DNA from: Actinomycetes bacterium
GTDB lineage: Bacteria; Actinomycetota; Actinomycetes; S36-B12
NCBI GenBank assembly: GCA_024641635.1
Contig: JAHECS010000003.1
Coordinates: 1 to 64,000, forward strand
DNA: 64,000 nt
Reading direction: 5' to 3'
Part shown: positions 18,938 through 27,592 of the stretch, one piece after another
How positions within the stretch are numbered: position 1 is the first letter of the stretch
Layout of the letters: every line of letters starts with the position of its first letter
Notes under the pieces: generated by a model
Told to the model about the DNA's origin: nothing
What the model saw: the letters and a program-made list of their open reading frames with translations, nothing else
Database searches by the model: none
Program-made: the position numbers and the translations under genes

Positions 18938-19540
18938 GTGGAGGTGACAGCGCGCGGCATCGACGGCGTCTGGGAGTTCACCCCCGTCCTCCGACCCGAT
19001 GACCGAGGCGTATTCCTCGAGTCCTTCAAGGCGTCGTCCTTCGAGGAGGCTGTCGGCCACGCCCTTGACCTCCAGCAGATGAACATCTCGGTGTCGAAGG
19101 CCGGCACCGTGCGCGGCGTGCACTTCGCCGACGTGCCTCCCGGGCAGGCCAAGTACGTGCAGTGCTTCCACGGACGCATCCTCGACGTCGTCGTCGACAT
19201 CCGCGTCGGGTCGCCCACCTTCGGCCAGTGGGATGCCATCGAGCTCACCGCAGACCTTCGCAACGGGCTGTACATCGCCGAGGGACTCGGCCATGCGTTC
19301 TGCGCCCTCACCGATTCCGCGACGGTCGGCTACCTGTGCTCGGAGCCGTTCGCCCCGGCCCGGGAGCACGGCATCACCCCGGTCGACCCGGCACTGGGCC
19401 TGCCGTGGCCGGACATGGAACTGCTCCTGTCGCCCAAGGACATCGCCGCTCCGACCCTGGCCGAAGCGGTCGAGCAATGCCTGCTTCCGCAGTACGACGA
19501 GTGCACGGACTTCATCGCGGAGCTCCGCTCCGTTCGTTGA
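18938..19540 (+). CDS. rfbC: dTDP-4-dehydrorhamnose 3,5-epimerase family protein
   Basis: DDRGVFLESFKASSFEE...QMNISVSKAGTVRGVHF...YVQCFHGRILDVVVDIRVGSPTFGQW...EGLGHAFCAL. Confidence 0.92.
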   Translation: MEVTARGIDGVWEFTPVLRPDDRGVFLESFKASSFEEAVGHALDLQQMNISVSKAGTVRGVHFADVPPGQAKYVQCFHGRILDVVVDIRVGSPTFGQWDAIELTADLRNGLYIAEGLGHAFCALTDSATVGYLCSEPFAPAREHGITPVDPALGLPWPDMELLLSPKDIAAPTLAEAVEQCLLPQYDECTDFIAELRSVR

Positions 19541-19598
19541 GTGCGGAGTTGTTGGGGCCTCAGCGCGTGAGAAACCCCCAACAAGTCAGCACTCAACG
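19535..19598. terminator. long intergenic hairpin (hairpin family member 1)
   Basis: cgttgagtgcggagttgttgggg / ccccaacaagtcagcactcaacg: 23-nt arms with 2 mismatches, between convergent genes. Confidence 0.75.
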
Positions 19599-19603
19599 GT
19601 CTG

Positions 19604-21922
19604 TTAGGGCAGGGGGGTGCCGACGCCCAGGCTGATCCCGGGGTACGCCGTCCGGTCCACCGTCATCCGCAGCTTCTCCTTCACCGCACCGGCCCACCAG
19701 GCCAGTGCCATCTGCTGCAGTGCGTACTCCTCCTTGCCGAGCCGGTAGGACTCCTCGGTCGGGCCATCGGCGTACATGTGGCCGTCCTTCCAGCGCAGCT
19801 GGAGGGCACGCGCGTCACGGGCGTGGGCGGCCAGGAAATCGCCTGCGTTGGTGTCGGGTGCCGCGTAGGCGCTGGCGAATCCGTCGACGCCCACGAACGT
19901 GGCCGGCCTGCGCACTCCCCAGCTCACTCCCATCGGGTAGTAGATCTGGCCGCCCGGCTGGTAGACCGTGCCTCCGGGAGCGGCGTAGGGCGGCGCCGGA
20001 TACTCCACCACGGACAGCGCCCGATAGACGATGTCGGCGTTCATGAAGAGCGCCTCGGGCACCGGCTGGCCACCGGAACGCAGGAGGCTGGCCGCCCACC
20101 ACAGGTGCTGCACGTTCTGGATGTAGTCGGGGTTGACGATGCCGTGGTTGGTGACCGTGCCGTCCTCGTTCGCGTTCGTGCCGGGCAGGCGGATGTCCGG
20201 TCGGACGCCGTTGAACTCCTGCGCGTTGTGCAGATCACCCGGGCGAGCGAACGCCGCGATGGACATGCCGATGAGCGAGTCGCGCCACTTCGGGGCACTG
20301 GGATGTCCGGGCATCATCGCCAGGCCGAGGGCGGGGGCCAGCAGGTCCCATGACACGGTGTCGGACTGCGTGTTCCCGGGAGTGATCTCCTGGCCCAGTC
20401 GGTTCCGGTAGTACTGAGGGCCCCGAGCCGACGCGTATTCGGCCTCACTGACGACCATGGCGGCCACGAGGGCGCGCTCGTTGTCCGTGAGCTTCGGCCA
20501 CAGCATCCACGCCGCCTGCCCCACGGTGACCGCCCACAGTGCCGACTGCCAGGTGTTCCCCCAGCCACCGGGAGTCACGGCGCCGTGCTGGCAGGCCAGC
20601 GAGCGGATGTGCCACCGCGCATAGTCCAGAAGCTCGGACCGCGTGATCCCGTTGATCTTCTTCCAGCGTGACGTCGTCAGGGCGATGGCCGCCGCGAGTG
20701 AGGAGTTGGCCGAGCGGCGCACGGATTCCTCGATCGTGCCGTGGGTGCTGAGCGGGTCGTAGAACGCCAAACTCGTGCGCGAGGCGAGCCGGTCGGTGAG
20801 GTCGTTCGTCACGACGTAGCGCAGGCCGTCCTGCACCGTGCCGAGGATCTCCTGGCTGCCGTCGACGGTCCGCCTGCCCTGCGGGGTGCGAGGCTTGCTC
20901 ACCAGGGCCGCCATCGCCTTGCCGTACTTCTCGCCGTCGCGGGTGGCCGTTGGGCAGTGGCCGTCCGCCGTGCGTTGGGTGCCGACGAGGGCGACCTCGT
21001 CCACCATCAGTGGATGGACCTGCTTCCTCGTCGGACGCAGGCCGTCCAGCCCGCGGCTCAGCACCCACGTCGTGCGGTCCTGCACGACGCCCGGTTCGTC
21101 ACGGCCGTCACGATCCCAGTCCCCGACCACGGGCAGGTCGCCGAAGGAGCCGAAGCCGAACTCGAGCACCGCCGTGCCGGCTGAACGGTTGCGCGTGACG
21201 GAAATGGACCCGTCGAGACGTGGGATCTTCCCCTGGACGTTCGTCAGGCGCAGGAACCAAACCCCCTGACGTACGACGCCGATGTCGTCCCGGTTGTCGC
21301 CGTCCCAGTCGCCCACCACGGGGATATCTCCAGGGCGGCCGAAGTTCTCCGGTGCGGACGGCTTGCCGTTAGCGCGCTGCCAGAGCCACTGGCCGTCGCG
21401 GAACACGCCGATGTCGGCCAGCTTGTCCTTGTCGTAGCGACCCACGACGGGGATGTCCCGCGGGTCCCCGCCGAAGGTTCCGTGCGGCTCCCAGGTGGGT
21501 GAGTTCGCCGCCGCGTTGGTGATGAACCACTGGCCGGCGTCGTAGCGACCGGGGGTGGCGACACCGTCGCCGTTCCAGTCGCCGAGCAGGGGGGTGCCGG
21601 CGGCCGGCGGCATCGAGACCTGCTGGCCGGCGCGCCGACCTGACCCCTCATCCCAGACCGTCCACACGCCGCGCGCCGCGGACGCAGCCGCCGGCACGCC
21701 CAGGGGGGTCACCTTGCCCGTCGGCCACGCGGAGGGAACATCGGGGAGCGCCGGCAGTGCGGGAGCCCGGGCCACGCGGGGCTGCCCATCCGGGCCGAGC
21801 AGCGGGCTCGCGGGGGCCGCCGCCTGACCAGGAACTGCGGTCAGCAGCGTCGTGGCCACGACCGCGACTGCCGTCACCATTGCCGTCAGGCCGTACCGAT
21901 CGACTCCCGTCACGGGGCGCAT
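19604..21922 (-). CDS. secreted FG-GAP/VCBS-repeat protein with large C-terminal domain of unknown function
   Basis: Signal-like N-terminus; four repeats (GDWNGDGVATPGRY, GRYDKDKLADIGVF, GDWDGDNRDDIGVV, GDWDRDGRDEPGVV); remainder mostly helical by eye. Confidence 0.75.
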   Translation of the reverse strand: MRPVTGVDRYGLTAMVTAVAVVATTLLTAVPGQAAAPASPLLGPDGQPRVARAPALPALPDVPSAWPTGKVTPLGVPAAASAARGVWTVWDEGSGRRAGQQVSMPPAAGTPLLGDWNGDGVATPGRYDAGQWFITNAAANSPTWEPHGTFGGDPRDIPVVGRYDKDKLADIGVFRDGQWLWQRANGKPSAPENFGRPGDIPVVGDWDGDNRDDIGVVRQGVWFLRLTNVQGKIPRLDGSISVTRNRSAGTAVLEFGFGSFGDLPVVGDWDRDGRDEPGVVQDRTTWVLSRGLDGLRPTRKQVHPLMVDEVALVGTQRTADGHCPTATRDGEKYGKAMAALVSKPRTPQGRRTVDGSQEILGTVQDGLRYVVTNDLTDRLASRTSLAFYDPLSTHGTIEESVRRSANSSLAAAIALTTSRWKKINGITRSELLDYARWHIRSLACQHGAVTPGGWGNTWQSALWAVTVGQAAWMLWPKLTDNERALVAAMVVSEAEYASARGPQYYRNRLGQEITPGNTQSDTVSWDLLAPALGLAMMPGHPSAPKWRDSLIGMSIAAFARPGDLHNAQEFNGVRPDIRLPGTNANEDGTVTNHGIVNPDYIQNVQHLWWAASLLRSGGQPVPEALFMNADIVYRALSVVEYPAPPYAAPGGTVYQPGGQIYYPMGVSWGVRRPATFVGVDGFASAYAAPDTNAGDFLAAHARDARALQLRWKDGHMYADGPTEESYRLGKEEYALQQMALAWWAGAVKEKLRMTVDRTAYPGISLGVGTPLP

Positions 21923-23871
21923 TCAGGGCACAGGTCGTTGGGCGGCATCGGGACTTGGACGGGGAGGACGCGGTCATCGTTCCGGCTGACCGCATAGGCC
22001 TCGAGGAGCTCGCCGGACGTGGGCCTGAACCACAATGCCGCCAGCGTCATGTCCGGGTTCACCTGGAGGGAGACATCGACGTAGCCGAGGGCCTTCGAGT
22101 CGTAGGGGAAGGCGGGCAGGCCCCGGTAGAACCGCTGCTCCGTCTTCGACAGCACCCCATGAAGGGACATCACCCAGAGGTTCGGCAGCGTCCCCGCGCC
22201 GTCCCACAGGAGCGTGGCGCGGTCCGGGTACGGCTGCGCGGCCTGCTGCCCGCGGATGATGGCCTCGCCGACCAGCGAGTCCTCGATCCCGCGGGTCCGA
22301 TCGGCTCCGGCCTGTACTCCGGGTGCGGCGTTCACACCCGGTGACAACGACGTCAGCACGCCGACGTAGCCGAAGAGCCCCACCACGATCACGCCGGCCG
22401 TGGCGACAGCCAGGGTCGCCGTCGCCCGAGACATGCCGTCGAGCGCCCGCGTCACGACGATGGCCACCAGGGCCGCGACCACCGGCGCCACCGCCAGCAG
22501 CATGGCGTCGAGGGGCTTGAGGACGTAGTACGCCTGGAGTCGGCTCAACCCTGCGGTGTCGACGCCGCTCACGAAGACGAGTGCGACGATGCCCGGTCCG
22601 GCGATCGGTCCCGCAATGGCCACGGCCAGCGGCCACCGGCCGGAGCGGACCAGGATGACGGCGAGGAGCGCCGCGATCAGCGGGGCCGCCAGCGCCATCC
22701 CGACGTTGAACGGCACCATGCCGGTCCCGACCGCACCGAGATCCGAGGTGAGGTCTCCGCTGGTCTGGCCCGGCTCGACGCCGAGGATCGCGGACGTCTG
22801 CGTCACCGCGAGGATTGATCCGGCGACCGCCGCCGCGACGAGCCAGGTCGCCCCGACCCACCAGCGGTGCTTCACCAGGGCGATCGCCACGACGACCCCG
22901 GACGGGACGAGTCCGAGCACGAGCGGCGTCCACAGGCCGATGACGGCGATCGCCGCCAGCGGGACGAGGAACCAGCCCAGGACCCGGGCGGACCGCAGGC
23001 TTCGGGCCCCTAGGTAGGCGGCGACCACCACGACGGTGACGCCCATCATGAAGTTCGTGAAGCCCGCGTTGTAGAGGTAGGCGGGACTGCCCAGCAGCGC
23101 GAAGAGGGCGAAGGCCGCCACGGCGAGGGGACGCGTCCAGCGCTCACGCCCACGGCCGCCGATCCGGGCGGCCACGTCCCCGGCGACCCATGCGAGCGCC
23201 ACAAGGCAGGCTGCGAACGACAGGGCGTTCCACTGGACATAGGGCCACAGAAGTCCTGGCCGGTCGAGCAAGGGGGACACCGGGCGGAACGCAAGCTCGA
23301 GCAGGGACCACAGTGTCGTGTGGAGGGACGGGTACCACTGGTTCCAGGCGATGGAGCCGTCGATGGTCGGCCACGTCGTGCTCGCGGCCTCGTACGTGTT
23401 GGCGAACGTCGTGTAGTGCGCGTGGTTGTCCCAACCGCTGAAGAACAGGCCGCTGACGATCTCCGTCGTCGACCGCCCGACGTAGGCGGCCATGAGCCAC
23501 GCGGCGCTGGCCACGCCCAGGGCGGCCACGATCGCGTCGCTGAGGGTCGCTCGGGGGATCCGCACATCGCGCAGACGGGGCACCAGTCGCAACGCCAGGA
23601 GGCCGATGAGCAGCACGCTCAGGGCGACGCGCGAGCTCGCGACGGTCACCGGCATGCTCCCGGCGCGGGGGAAGGCCAGCGCCACCAAGCCGAGCACGAC
23701 GAGGCCTGACACAACGGCCCGCTCGGTCAGGCTGGATCCCCACGGCGGCAGCAGCACGAGCATCACGCCGACGGCAACGAGGCCGACCGGAGGGACGAGC
23801 CACAGGGCGAGGATCGTCGCCGCCGTGGCCACGCCGAGTGCTCCGACATAGCGGGCGGTCGTCCCGCTCAT
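21910..23871 (-). CDS. polytopic membrane protein, polysaccharide-locus type
   Basis: About a dozen hydrophobic stretches; start reassigned to MSGTTARYVGALG at 23871 (ATGA overlap). Confidence 0.7.
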   Translation of the reverse strand: MSGTTARYVGALGVATAATILALWLVPPVGLVAVGVMLVLLPPWGSSLTERAVVSGLVVLGLVALAFPRAGSMPVTVASSRVALSVLLIGLLALRLVPRLRDVRIPRATLSDAIVAALGVASAAWLMAAYVGRSTTEIVSGLFFSGWDNHAHYTTFANTYEAASTTWPTIDGSIAWNQWYPSLHTTLWSLLELAFRPVSPLLDRPGLLWPYVQWNALSFAACLVALAWVAGDVAARIGGRGRERWTRPLAVAAFALFALLGSPAYLYNAGFTNFMMGVTVVVVAAYLGARSLRSARVLGWFLVPLAAIAVIGLWTPLVLGLVPSGVVVAIALVKHRWWVGATWLVAAAVAGSILAVTQTSAILGVEPGQTSGDLTSDLGAVGTGMVPFNVGMALAAPLIAALLAVILVRSGRWPLAVAIAGPIAGPGIVALVFVSGVDTAGLSRLQAYYVLKPLDAMLLAVAPVVAALVAIVVTRALDGMSRATATLAVATAGVIVVGLFGYVGVLTSLSPGVNAAPGVQAGADRTRGIEDSLVGEAIIRGQQAAQPYPDRATLLWDGAGTLPNLWVMSLHGVLSKTEQRFYRGLPAFPYDSKALGYVDVSLQVNPDMTLAALWFRPTSGELLEAYAVSRNDDRVLPVQVPMPPNDLCPECAP

Positions 23872-25799
23872 CGCCGGAACCCGATGGTCACGCCGACGGG
23901 GGCGTTCTGCACAGCGCTCACCGTCGCGGTCGAGCCGTTCACCTGCTGGCCGTCCTGCGGAAGCGGAGTCCAGCCGGGCGGCCCGGATACCTGAACCGTC
24001 AGCGTCGACGGGGACCACAGGGACTGCGGCTCGGCCTGCAGGAGGTAGGTGAGCCTGCCGGTGGCACCGTCTCCGAACGTGCCGGCCGGCAGGTCATAGG
24101 TGACGGAGACGGCGTTCTGACCGCCCGGAGCGGTCCAGCCCACGATCCGGATCATCCGATGCCCGAAGCCGTCATCGACCCATCCTCGCCCGAGCTGGGG
24201 ATGGTTCTTGAACGGCCGAACGGCGTAGCCCGTGGGATACGACGCTCGGTAGTTCCTGGCGGCGTCCGGCACGTACATGATGTACGCGGCCTTCAGCCAG
24301 GAGGTCTCGTAGCCGACACGCTCGGGCGGGCCCTCGGGACGGTCGGGCGGAGTCCCGTTGGTGACCGTCATCTGCTGGGACACCCGTGCTGATCCGTCCT
24401 CGGCCACCTGGGCGGTGACGAGCACGTTCCGCTGCTGGAAGACGTCGACCTTGCTCTGGTTGCCGTTCTGCGTGTACATCGCCGACCAGTCACCGACGTC
24501 GGGGTCCGACACCACACCGGCCGCGCCCGCCTCCAGCGACAGGCGCTCGAGCTCGGGACTGCGCATCCACACCTGGAAGTGCCGCCCCGGGGCGGTGCTC
24601 GCGATGGCCCGGGCGGCCGAGACCAGGTCGTCCCCCGACAGCAGTCGGGTCAGCAGTCCGTCGAGCAGCTCCTGGTTGGCCTGCTGCCGTTCCGTCGCGC
24701 CCTCCTGGCCGAACTCCTGGTAGGCATCGATGAGCAGGATCTGCCCGAGCCGGGCTCCGTCGACAGTGCCGTACGCCGGTGATTCCACCGGGCCGGTCGA
24801 GTCCAGCACCGAGGCGACGGCGGTCAGGTCCATCGTGATGACGCCGTCCACCGGCGGGTAGTTGCCGCCCACCCAGGCCTCAGCCATCTCCCGGGCGGAG
24901 AACAGGAGGTTCGGGTGCGTGTTGGTGACCACGAACGGCGCCGTGCGCGGATTGCCGGGGAAGAACGGGTTGGCTGCCGGGCCCCACCACGTGACCGGTG
25001 CGTTGAGCGGCGGGAAGAGCTGGGTGCTGGTCGGCCCCTTGATCGGTATGGAGATCCGACCCTCGTTGAACTCGACGAGCACGAGGGTCAGCGGGGCTCC
25101 CCCGGAAGCCCGCATCTCAGCCTGGTTGCCGATCGCGATGAGGTAGCGGCGCACGCCATTGGCCCCGAGGGCATCGGGCAGGACCGGAGCTATCCCCTCG
25201 AGGGACGCCACCGCCTGCTGCACCGTCTCCATCTCCTCGAGGGCCTTGTCCCGGATGCGGTCGAGCGGACGCGACGGCGCCGTCTCGGCGCGGATGGCCA
25301 CCAGGGCCGACTCGGCCGCGTCCAGCTGACCGCTGGCCATGGACACCCGGCTGGGCAGGTCCTCGAGCCGGGCCAGGTCGATGGCCCCGTCGCTGAAGAT
25401 CTTCGGACCGCCGCCCTGGCCGGACAGGTCGCCGTACAGCGAGAGGAGGCTCCCGGTCGCGTCCGTGATGTCCCCCGCCGCCGAGACCACCTCGCGCCAG
25501 TTCGCGATGGCGACATCGACCCCCGCCACGTGCTCGAGCAGATCGAGGGGCATGACGTCGACCGAGCGGACCAGTTGCTGCGTTGAGGCCTGCGCGGCCT
25601 CGTACTCCTCCTGCGCCGCCGCGTACTCGCCTGCCTGCAGTCCGTCGGCCGCCGCGGTGAGGTGGCTCTGCAGTCCGAAGCCGCCGTAGCCCAGACTCGC
25701 CACCGCGTAGAGCAGGCCGATCTGCATCCAGACGACGAAACCGCCCACCACGAGGATGAGAAGGCCGCCCAGCACGAGGCGTGGGCGGCTCACAGTCAC
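23868..25799 (-). CDS. DUF4012 domain-containing protein
   Basis: N-terminal TM; YLIAIGNQAEMRASGGAPLTLVLVEFNEGRISI...FPGNPRTAPFVVTNTHPNLLFSAREMAEAW...GVITMDLTAVASVLDSTGPV, DUF4012-like. Confidence 0.85.
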   Translation of the reverse strand: MTVSRPRLVLGGLLILVVGGFVVWMQIGLLYAVASLGYGGFGLQSHLTAAADGLQAGEYAAAQEEYEAAQASTQQLVRSVDVMPLDLLEHVAGVDVAIANWREVVSAAGDITDATGSLLSLYGDLSGQGGGPKIFSDGAIDLARLEDLPSRVSMASGQLDAAESALVAIRAETAPSRPLDRIRDKALEEMETVQQAVASLEGIAPVLPDALGANGVRRYLIAIGNQAEMRASGGAPLTLVLVEFNEGRISIPIKGPTSTQLFPPLNAPVTWWGPAANPFFPGNPRTAPFVVTNTHPNLLFSAREMAEAWVGGNYPPVDGVITMDLTAVASVLDSTGPVESPAYGTVDGARLGQILLIDAYQEFGQEGATERQQANQELLDGLLTRLLSGDDLVSAARAIASTAPGRHFQVWMRSPELERLSLEAGAAGVVSDPDVGDWSAMYTQNGNQSKVDVFQQRNVLVTAQVAEDGSARVSQQMTVTNGTPPDRPEGPPERVGYETSWLKAAYIMYVPDAARNYRASYPTGYAVRPFKNHPQLGRGWVDDGFGHRMIRIVGWTAPGGQNAVSVTYDLPAGTFGDGATGRLTYLLQAEPQSLWSPSTLTVQVSGPPGWTPLPQDGQQVNGSTATVSAVQNAPVGVTIGFRR

Positions 25800-25838
25800 C
25801 TAGCGAGTATAGGTTCGGCGCCCTCCCCTACCTCGTAC

Positions 25839-25882
25839 CGCCGAGTGGTCACTGCGCGCATGCGCGCAGTGACCACTCGGCG
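25839..25882. terminator. 44-bp perfect palindrome (hairpin family member 2)
   Basis: cgccgagtggtcactgcgcgca|tgcgcgcagtgaccactcggcg, directly 3' of minus-strand stop at 25901. Confidence 0.8.
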
Positions 25883-25900
25883 AGGAGGGGGAGGGTACGG

Positions 25901-27421
25901 CTAGTAGGCGCCGTCGCCCATGAGGACGGCCTTGACGGTCTTGGCCACGATCACCAGGTCCAGCGCAGGAGACCAGTTCTCCACATAGTCCAGGTCCAGG
26001 CGCATGCGCTCGTCCCAGTCGACGTCCTTGCGCCCGGACACCTGCCACAGTCCGGTGAGTCCCGGCTTGGTGAGGTGCCTGCGATGGTCGGCGTCGCCCA
26101 GCAGGGGCATCTCCTCGACCAGGACGGGTCGGGGGCCGACGAGGGACATGCTGCCGGAGATGACCGCCACGACCTGCGGCATCTCGTCGATCGACCACCT
26201 GCGGAGGACCCGGCCGACGGGGGTGATCCGGGGGTCCCCCTTGTAACGATCGAGGATGGCGGCGTCCGGGGCACCGATGACCTGCTCGCGCGCGGCGTCC
26301 GCTCCGACGTACATCGTCCGGATCTTGGCGACCCTGATGATCTGGCCACCGCGACCCACGCGCTGCTGGAAGTACAGGACCGGGCCTCTGCTGGTGAGCT
26401 TGACGGCGGCCGCGGCCACCAGCATGAACGGCAGGAACACCAGGAACAGGAGCGACCCGATGACGATGTCGAGGGTTCGCTTGATCGCCCGCTTGGGTCC
26501 GGTGAGGTGCGGCTCGTCGAGGTGGAGCAGCGGGAGGTCGGCGGCCATCCGCATGGTCACCCGCGGGCCGGCGATGTCGCCTACCGTCGGCGCGACGAGC
26601 AGGTCGATACGAGGGCCCTCGAGTCGCCAGGCAAGTCGCTGGACGACGGAATGCCCCAACGCTTGCGATCCGGCGACGGCAACGGTGTCGGCGTCCTCGA
26701 GCGTGATGCGCGTCATGACCTCGTCGAGCCAGTGATCGAGCCCCTCCTCGGACACATCGGCTGGGGGTTCGTCGATCACATCGACGACGGTGAACCCGGC
26801 AACCGGATCGCGGTCGAGCATGTCGACGATCTCGGACATCGACGGGCCGCCGCCGATCACGGCCGTCCGGTGGAGGAAGTGGCCGTAGCGACGCTCGTGC
26901 CTGAGCCACGCTCTCAGCGCCCATCGCACGACGAGGAGGAGGACGAAGCCGACGGCGAAGGTGATGAGCACGAAGCCGCGCGACAGGTCCAGCTTCAGCC
27001 CGAAGGCCATGATCGCGATGGCGCCGAAGACCACGGCCGTCGCACCGACGACTCGCTTGAACTCCTCGGAGCCGACGCCGAGGATCCGGGTGTCATAGGC
27101 GCCACGGAGGACCAGCACGACCATCCACGCCACGACGATGATGACGACGAAGGAGAGGTACGCGGGATCGTTGATCTCCACGGAGTAGGGGATCGACCAG
27201 CGGAGGATGAATCCGGTCACGCCAGCCACGACGATGACGAGCAGGTCCAGCATGAACGCCCGGGTCGCGTACACCCGAAGAGGGTCGCGTCGCAGGTGCG
27301 GGCGGTCGCGATGCGAATGGATCTCCGCCCAGCCGATGCGGGACGGCATGCGCAGGGGGATGGTGTGATGCTCGCCCTGGTGCGCGGCGTCAGCGGAGGG
27401 TTTGCCCTCGTCCAGCGACAC
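25901..27421 (-). CDS. exopolysaccharide polyprenyl-phosphate sugar phosphotransferase (polytopic phosphoglycosyl transferase)
   Basis: C-terminal KRTLDIVIGSLLFLVFLPFMLVAAAAVKLTSRGPVLYFQQRVGRGG...RWSIDEMPQVVAVISGSMSLVGPRP...KPGLTGLWQVSGR. Confidence 0.95.
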   Translation of the reverse strand: MSLDEGKPSADAAHQGEHHTIPLRMPSRIGWAEIHSHRDRPHLRRDPLRVYATRAFMLDLLVIVVAGVTGFILRWSIPYSVEINDPAYLSFVVIIVVAWMVVLVLRGAYDTRILGVGSEEFKRVVGATAVVFGAIAIMAFGLKLDLSRGFVLITFAVGFVLLLVVRWALRAWLRHERRYGHFLHRTAVIGGGPSMSEIVDMLDRDPVAGFTVVDVIDEPPADVSEEGLDHWLDEVMTRITLEDADTVAVAGSQALGHSVVQRLAWRLEGPRIDLLVAPTVGDIAGPRVTMRMAADLPLLHLDEPHLTGPKRAIKRTLDIVIGSLLFLVFLPFMLVAAAAVKLTSRGPVLYFQQRVGRGGQIIRVAKIRTMYVGADAAREQVIGAPDAAILDRYKGDPRITPVGRVLRRWSIDEMPQVVAVISGSMSLVGPRPVLVEEMPLLGDADHRRHLTKPGLTGLWQVSGRKDVDWDERMRLDLDYVENWSPALDLVIVAKTVKAVLMGDGAY

Positions 27422-27523
27422 GCGTCACCTCCCGGTGCTCGACCAGCCCACCCACGGTAGCAGCGCCCTCGCCAGGCACCGTGCTCGTGAGGGCCGCTTT
27501 GTCCGGATCTTTACCCCGGTTCC

Positions 27524-27585
27524 GCGAGTGGTCACTGCGCGCACGGGGGCGCGCAGCGCCACCGATGCGCGCAGTGACCACTCGC
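27524..27585. terminator. long intergenic hairpin (hairpin family member 3)
   Basis: gcgagtggtcactgcgcgca - 22 nt - tgcgcgcagtgaccactcgc: 20-bp perfect arms, directly 3' of minus-strand stop at 27593. Confidence 0.8.
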
Positions 27586-27592
27586 CGGGGGG

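Noticed and set aside
25781-27460. 559-aa plus-strand ORF opposite the phosphoglycosyl transferase
   Set aside because: Antisense, Arg/Asp/His-rich shadow frame; runs through the palindrome and both intergenic ends.
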